NCBI RefSeq assembly: GCF_004664715.2
Contig: NC_051071.1
Location: forward strand, 7,405,231-7,469,230
DNA from: Peromyscus leucopus
Lineage: Eukaryota > Chordata > Mammalia > Rodentia > Cricetidae
DNA length: 64,000 nucleotides
Direction: 5' to 3'
The translations under genes were made by a program, and so were the position numbers. Shown in pieces: positions 59,559 through 64,000 of this stretch; positions within the stretch are counted from its first letter, which is position 1, and each line of letters starts with the position of its first letter. The notes under the pieces are model-generated. The model searched no databases and was not told where the DNA came from. It saw only the letters and a program-made list of their open reading frames with translations.

Positions 59559-60285
59559 GGTGCACAAGAAATGAACAGGGGTCTGACACAAGTGTGCACA
59601 CAGTGCAGCTGGAATTAGGGAGGTTCTTCTCCTGCTACCACCTTAGCCAGAAACCTCAGTGCTTTAGGTACAAGCCAGGGGAGGGAGTCAGCTTGTCTCT
59701 GCAGGGTCTCTGTAAGGAGCAGTGTCAGGCTGTAGACATCCCGGTGAAGGGAACTGCAGTTCCTAGTCTTTTCACCGTGGTTGGTCATTCATTAACACTC
59801 CTGGTCAGAAAAGCTCCTGAGAGAAGCTTTGGCCGGGCCATATGGGTAACAGCTTTGCCAATTGTCACATGTAGCTGAGGTTTGGAGTCTTCAGAATTGT
59901 TGTGCCCCTGTTATAATACACGCTGACTGAGAACTTTGCTCGCTCAGGGTTTCCTCCGCTCTTCACATTCCTATTTTGTGGGCAGACACTATGTCCCTCT
60001 GGGGCAAACACTGTAAGCGTCTTCCCACTCATGTTGCATCCCACAGGTTTGCCTCTTCCTAATATTCTTCTTTCGTGTTTGCTATGCAATTCTCATTCAT
60101 TTCCCCAGCATGACATTAATGCCTTTTTAGCAAGCCTTACTAGAGAGACCACAGCAACATGTTACAACATCTGGTTAAAGGATTGATAGTCCATAGGATT
60201 CTTATAACAGCATTTGTTGGTGTGTTCTCCAGATATGTTTTAACACGTTCTTTTAATTATATATACATGTTTGGGGGAAATATAT
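59559..60285. other. Non-coding DNA
   Basis: More GC-balanced than average. The plus frame 59534-59878 (114 aa) starts inside the LTR and has no recognised domain. Confidence 0.4.
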
Positions 60286-60286
60286 G

Positions 60287-60313
60287 CATACATACATACA
60301 TACATACATACAC

Positions 60314-60395
<82 letters not shown>
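60287..60395 (+). repeat. Three-phase microsatellite (CATA)n-(CA)n-(TA)n
   Basis: (CATA)6 at 60287-60310, (CA)n at 60311-60354 with one CG, then (TA)n to 60395. It sits at the tail end of a minus-strand B2 and likely arose from that tail. Confidence 0.96.
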
Positions 60396-60398
<3 letters not shown>

Positions 60399-60552
60399 GA
60401 TTCCTGTGGAGTTCAGAAGAGTATATCTGACTCCCCGTCTTTCTCCAGTCATGATGGTTGTGAGCTGCCTGATCTGGGTGCTGGGAATGGAACTTGGGAC
60501 GTCTGCAAGGGCAACAAACTCTCTTAACTTTTGAGCCATCTCTCTAGTTTCC
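60396..60552 (-). mobile_element. B2 SINE, minus strand
   Basis: Plus text 'gatggttgtgagctgcctgatctgggtgctgggaatggaacttgggacgtctgcaagggcaac' ends 'cttaacttttgagccatctctctag', the reversed B2 head. Well preserved. Confidence 0.93.
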
Positions 60553-60689
60553 AAAATTTGTTTTGAAACATAAGATTACCAATTCCATGTAGGCTATCCC
60601 CAAACTGCTGTGTTTGCTTCCTACTTTTAGCTCTTTTCTTTCTACTGCTAATACCTACTTTAGTTATTCATGATATATCACATGAAGGA
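60553..60689. other. Short non-coding interval
   Basis: Separates the B2 and the next LTR; nothing recognised. Confidence 0.5.
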
Positions 60690-61191
60690 TGCTGCATCGG
60701 GTTTCTCTAGAGGCGCAGAACCAACACAATGACTGTATACTGCAAAAGAAGAGCCGACATGGAAGGTGCAAGGTAGTCCCACAATGGCTGGCTGTAGGCT
60801 CAAGAAGCTGAAAACTCAGGAGAACTGCTTAGTCTATGATGGTGGATGTCTCAGCCATCTCAATCTGGTGCTGAAGGCCTGGAGGATGCCCAGAGAACAG
60901 CTAATTTATAGTCTGTGGAGAAGCTGGGTTTGGAGGGCAGTAGTGAGAGACAGCCGCAACATCCTTCAGGTAGGCACACTCATCACCACAGGCAGGGCAG
61001 GTAGGCAAGCAGCTCTACTTTTTCCTTGAACTTCTTTATATATAGGATGCCACCCAGAAGGTGCTGCTTACTATGAGGGAGGCTTCCTCCCCTCCTACCC
61101 TATCTGAAATGCTCTTACAGACATAAGGAAAAGCAAATCTTTTAGTTGATCATAGATTCAACCAGGTTGAGAATCAAGACTAACCATTACA
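60690..61191 (-). mobile_element. MaLR LTR (MT-like), minus strand
   Basis: On the minus strand it opens TGTAATGGTTAGTCTTGATTCTCAACCTGG, the typical MaLR start. On the plus strand its other end is TGCTGCATCGGGTTTCTCTAGAGG (the ggttctctagaggaacag consensus area). 'gatgtctcagccatctcaatc' and 'tatataggatgccacccagaaggtg' are in the right order. The length (about 500 bp) suits a full LTR. The frame 60766-61029 lies inside it. Confidence 0.78.
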
Positions 61192-61539
61192 GATGCTGGA
61201 AGTAATGGTACTTGATTATTTTTGTTTTGAAGTTCTTCCTAATTCAACAGAGCTGAATGTACAACCTCAGTAGTAACCAGGAAACTGAGAGAAATGGCCA
61301 CAGTGTGGTAGGACTGTACATTTTCTCAAGCATTAAATTTAAACTCCACTTGGTTCCTTTCCAAAATATAAATTTATCAACATATTTTGGTTCTGTTGGT
61401 TATTTCTCCTTTTAGTGTGTTTGTCTAACTCCAGAAGAATGTGTCAAAGCATTTCAAAATTCAAATTGAGTTTATATAAAAGAAAAAAATGCCTGTTCCA
61501 CAAACAGAGATGGGGATGACATAGAAAAAAGTCATGACT

Positions 61540-61573
<34 letters not shown>

Positions 61574-63067
61574 TGTGTGGTATTTTTAAAACAAAATCCA
61601 CAGAACTCAGAAAATCATGACAGTGTATAAATTATTGAAGAGATTGTCATGGACTGTATTAGTCTGCCTCTCAATATATTGAAGTCCGTAGTCTTAGATT
61701 TTGAATGGGGCTGTTTTGGACATGTTATTTAAAGGAGTAATTATGTCTGAACTCACTAGAGTGGTCTCTGTGTATTACCACTGTCCTTGGAAAACTAGGG
61801 TATAGGCATGCTCAGAAATTAGACCATGTAAAGGTACAGGGAAGACAGATAAAGGCTAGCAAAGAGGAAAATAGAGCAACAGGAAATAGCAATAAGAAAT
61901 AGAAAAAAGAGCAATAGAAAGGCACATGTCTGATAACAACTCTATTCCTGATTCTTTCTGACAGAACTGAGAAAAATGAGTTTATGTTGTTTCACCAACC
62001 AGTGGTTTCACAAAATGGAAACCCTATAGAGTAGTGCAAATATTCTCTTTTAAAGCATTTATTTAGTAGGAGTATAAAAAGGTAGAAACCTAACGTGTTA
62101 AGAATAGTCAATTGAATATTGAATATATTTTAAAGACAGAAAGTCACACAAGTATGTAGTAGGAGAATAGTTTTTATTATCACATATAGAAAAAGGAACA
62201 AGTATGGAAAACGAGCTTAAGAATGCTATGTAAATATATTCTTAATTATCCAAATTACAATAATTAACAAATCTAAAGTTATTTTGGCTTGTTTGCATGT
62301 TCTCTAGAGGTAAGATTTTTCTTTAAAGCACACTAGTTCACAGCTCATTTCAAAACATAGTTATGGAGATATTTTGCTTTTGTTAGATATTTGGTCTTGT
62401 ATTGTGGTCTGTCTCAGTCCTGAAGAATGTGGCAGATCACTTGGGTGCATTTTTCATCATCTTAACATAAATTTCAAGCATTTTCTTCTTTAACTTATAT
62501 AATCTTTATGTAGAGCAAGCCTAATTTATTTGCCTTTTAGTTTTAAGATGTGGTATTTCTTGTGTGTTTGTAAGAAAGTTAAATACACCTTGATAAACTC
62601 CAGAAGCCTGAGTCTGCATGGATGTGTTTCTAGCACCAAAGCTAATGTTGGAGTTATTATCACAATAATAAAGCTGTTAGTCACCCCTCTCTTAGTCCAA
62701 GGCTCAGTCACAGACCACCAGCTCCGTGATTGCCAAATTTGTCCCTATACAGGGCAACAGTAAAAGAAACAGCATAGCCCTGCCACAGAAGCACACACCA
62801 CAGCAGAGGACACAGGTATATCCCCACACAACCACAGACACCTGAAGGCTCACAAGGACGCCAATATTATAAAGTGAAGAAAGACTAAATCACCAAATTT
62901 TAAAGGAAGAGATGGCTATGGCATGTAAAAGAATTATGCCAGGTCTCCAGCTCTTTTATCTCTCTACCTTTAGCAGGATAATGTTTGAAGTAAAATTGGT
63001 AGCTACAAAAACCCACATTACCATTTTTCCCCAACTCTCCATAACTATTATTAAGTAAATATTTAAG
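61192..63067. other. Non-coding DNA with one poly(A) run
   Basis: No interspersed repeat recognised apart from the A29 run. Overlapping frames at 62526-62763 on both strands have no domain. Confidence 0.45.
61543..61571 (+). repeat. A29 homopolymer
   Basis: An uninterrupted run of 29 A preceded by no recognisable SINE or LINE body. Confidence 0.97.
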
Positions 63068-63248
63068 CTCTAGGCCTGGGTTCTCAACATTCCCAATGCT
63101 GCGGCCCTTTGCTACAGTTTCTCATGTTGTGGTGAGCCCAACCATAAAATTGTTTTCTTTGCTACTTATGAATCACAATGCAAATATTTCTGACATAGAG
63201 GCTTGCCATGGGGTCACGACTCACAGGTTGAGAACCACTGCTCTAGAC
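63068..63248. mobile_element. URR1-like hAT DNA transposon with 8-bp duplication
   Basis: Terminal inverted repeats: the left end 'ctgggttctcaac' (63076 on) pairs with the right end 'gttgagaaccactg' (to 63240). The body carries 'gcggccctttgctacagtttctcatgttgtggtgagcccaaccataaaattgttttc' in pieces and 'gccatggggtcacgactcacag', typical of the rodent URR1 non-autonomous Charlie-type element. Octamers CTCTAGGC (63068-63075) and CTCTAGAC (63241-63248) differ at one base, as expected for a hAT 8-bp target duplication. Confidence 0.92.
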
Positions 63249-64000
63249 TAACATATTTGGTACCAAAATAGTTTTAAATAATGGTTTTTCAAACATAAAT
63301 AGTTTGTTTCCATGGGTCTAAAACAATGGGTGAAATCACAAAGCTGAAATATTGTATCATCCAGGCTATCAATACTGAAGGAGCTAGGTATTTAAACAGT
63401 GCCCTGCCAAGAAAGTTATTACAACTGAGTTTATTTTGCCTCTATCTCAGGCCTATAAAAATAGGTTTTATATTCCATATGACTTTCATGTTGGGTTTAT
63501 GAGCATCAATATATAATTAACACACCTAAATTATTTAAAATAACACAAGTGTTCAAAAAGAGAAAAAAGAAACAAGAAAGAAACCAAAAACAGACTATAA
63601 AAGGTTGCAAACTTACATAATTATTGGGGGAAAAAAAAGACTTGTTCACAAGTTCTAAGAATGAATATATACAAATTGTGCATTTATATTTTTCTTTTAT
63701 TTAATTGCTATTAATTAATTTTTGCATTTATTGGGGAAAAAATCTTTCCTTGTCTCCTGCCTTAAGCTTAGATCATGTTTTGCTATTATCTGTAATAATT
63801 TCATATCTGAAGTTGTTACATGAGTAACAACCAAAGATAAATGGATGTATTAATCAACTGAAATGTGTGATCAATTAATTGATATGAGCTTAATGAAGAT
63901 GTAACAAAGAATGTGATTATCAAGTACAGAGGGGCTCAAGGTTAGCACAGACCACATAAGAACTTAAAGGCCCCTTCAACTATTAGCTAGTCTTTTATTT
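63249..64000. other. AT-rich non-coding DNA
   Basis: Nothing recognised to the end of the window. Confidence 0.5.

Overview
This window looks like intergenic or deep intronic DNA from a cricetid rodent (hamster, vole or deer-mouse group). The evidence is the repeat content: B1, B2 and B4 SINEs, Lx-type and younger L1 LINEs, ERVL-MaLR and class II ERV LTRs, and a URR1 DNA transposon. The freshest B1 (31033-31196) has the 3' half (gggctaccaagtgagctcc...) that I associate with cricetids rather than with mouse or rat. The sequence is AT-rich. I see no convincing intact protein-coding exon, no rRNA or tRNA gene, no CRISPR array and no prokaryotic or viral replicon. Family names come from recognising consensus-like stretches, not from a search.

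Layout: 1-9 kb is mostly unique AT-rich DNA with an LTR-like block (about 1.6-1.95 kb), an old L1 ORF2 fossil (3.8-4.9 kb) and dinucleotide repeats. A B1 with a two-phase pentanucleotide tail lies at 9.2 kb and a small minisatellite at 11.7 kb. A large decayed L1 (ORF2 plus 3'UTR) fills 12.3-16.7 kb, behind a fragment of another L1 3'UTR. A second L1-lineage 3' end lies at 17.4-18.4 kb. At 19.67-20.56 kb is an L1 insertion with a 5' inversion and a perfect 16-bp target-site duplication. At 21.3-22.76 kb is a long, internally repetitive ERV LTR ending at a primer-binding-site-like sequence. A related U3-R segment ending in poly(A) lies inverted at 34.68-35.29 kb.

The one gene-like object is a decayed KRAB-type C2H2 zinc-finger pseudogene on the minus strand (about 37.02-37.86 kb). 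From 36 to 51 kb there are many SINEs and MaLR LTRs, plus two class II-type solo LTRs at 48.31-48.66 kb and 50.33-50.64 kb. The second has a perfect 6-bp duplication. A 61-bp Z-DNA-prone (TG/CG)n tract lies at 50.8 kb, a 370-bp degenerate TG tract at 52.1-52.45 kb, and a minus-strand L1 ORF2 fossil at 52.5-53.25 kb. Two plus-strand L1 3' ends (55.2-56.03 and 56.16-57.44 kb) follow, the second with a 13-bp duplication. The end of the window holds MaLR LTRs, a three-phase microsatellite at 60.3 kb, a 29-A run and a URR1 hAT element.

No operon or functional gene system is present. What the window does record is insertion history. Several elements retain readable target-site duplications, so the order and mechanism of insertion can be inferred. 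I found no credible new biological system. The most unusual items are the 5'-inverted L1, the long repetitive LTR with a polyadenylated-looking relative, and the eroding zinc-finger array.
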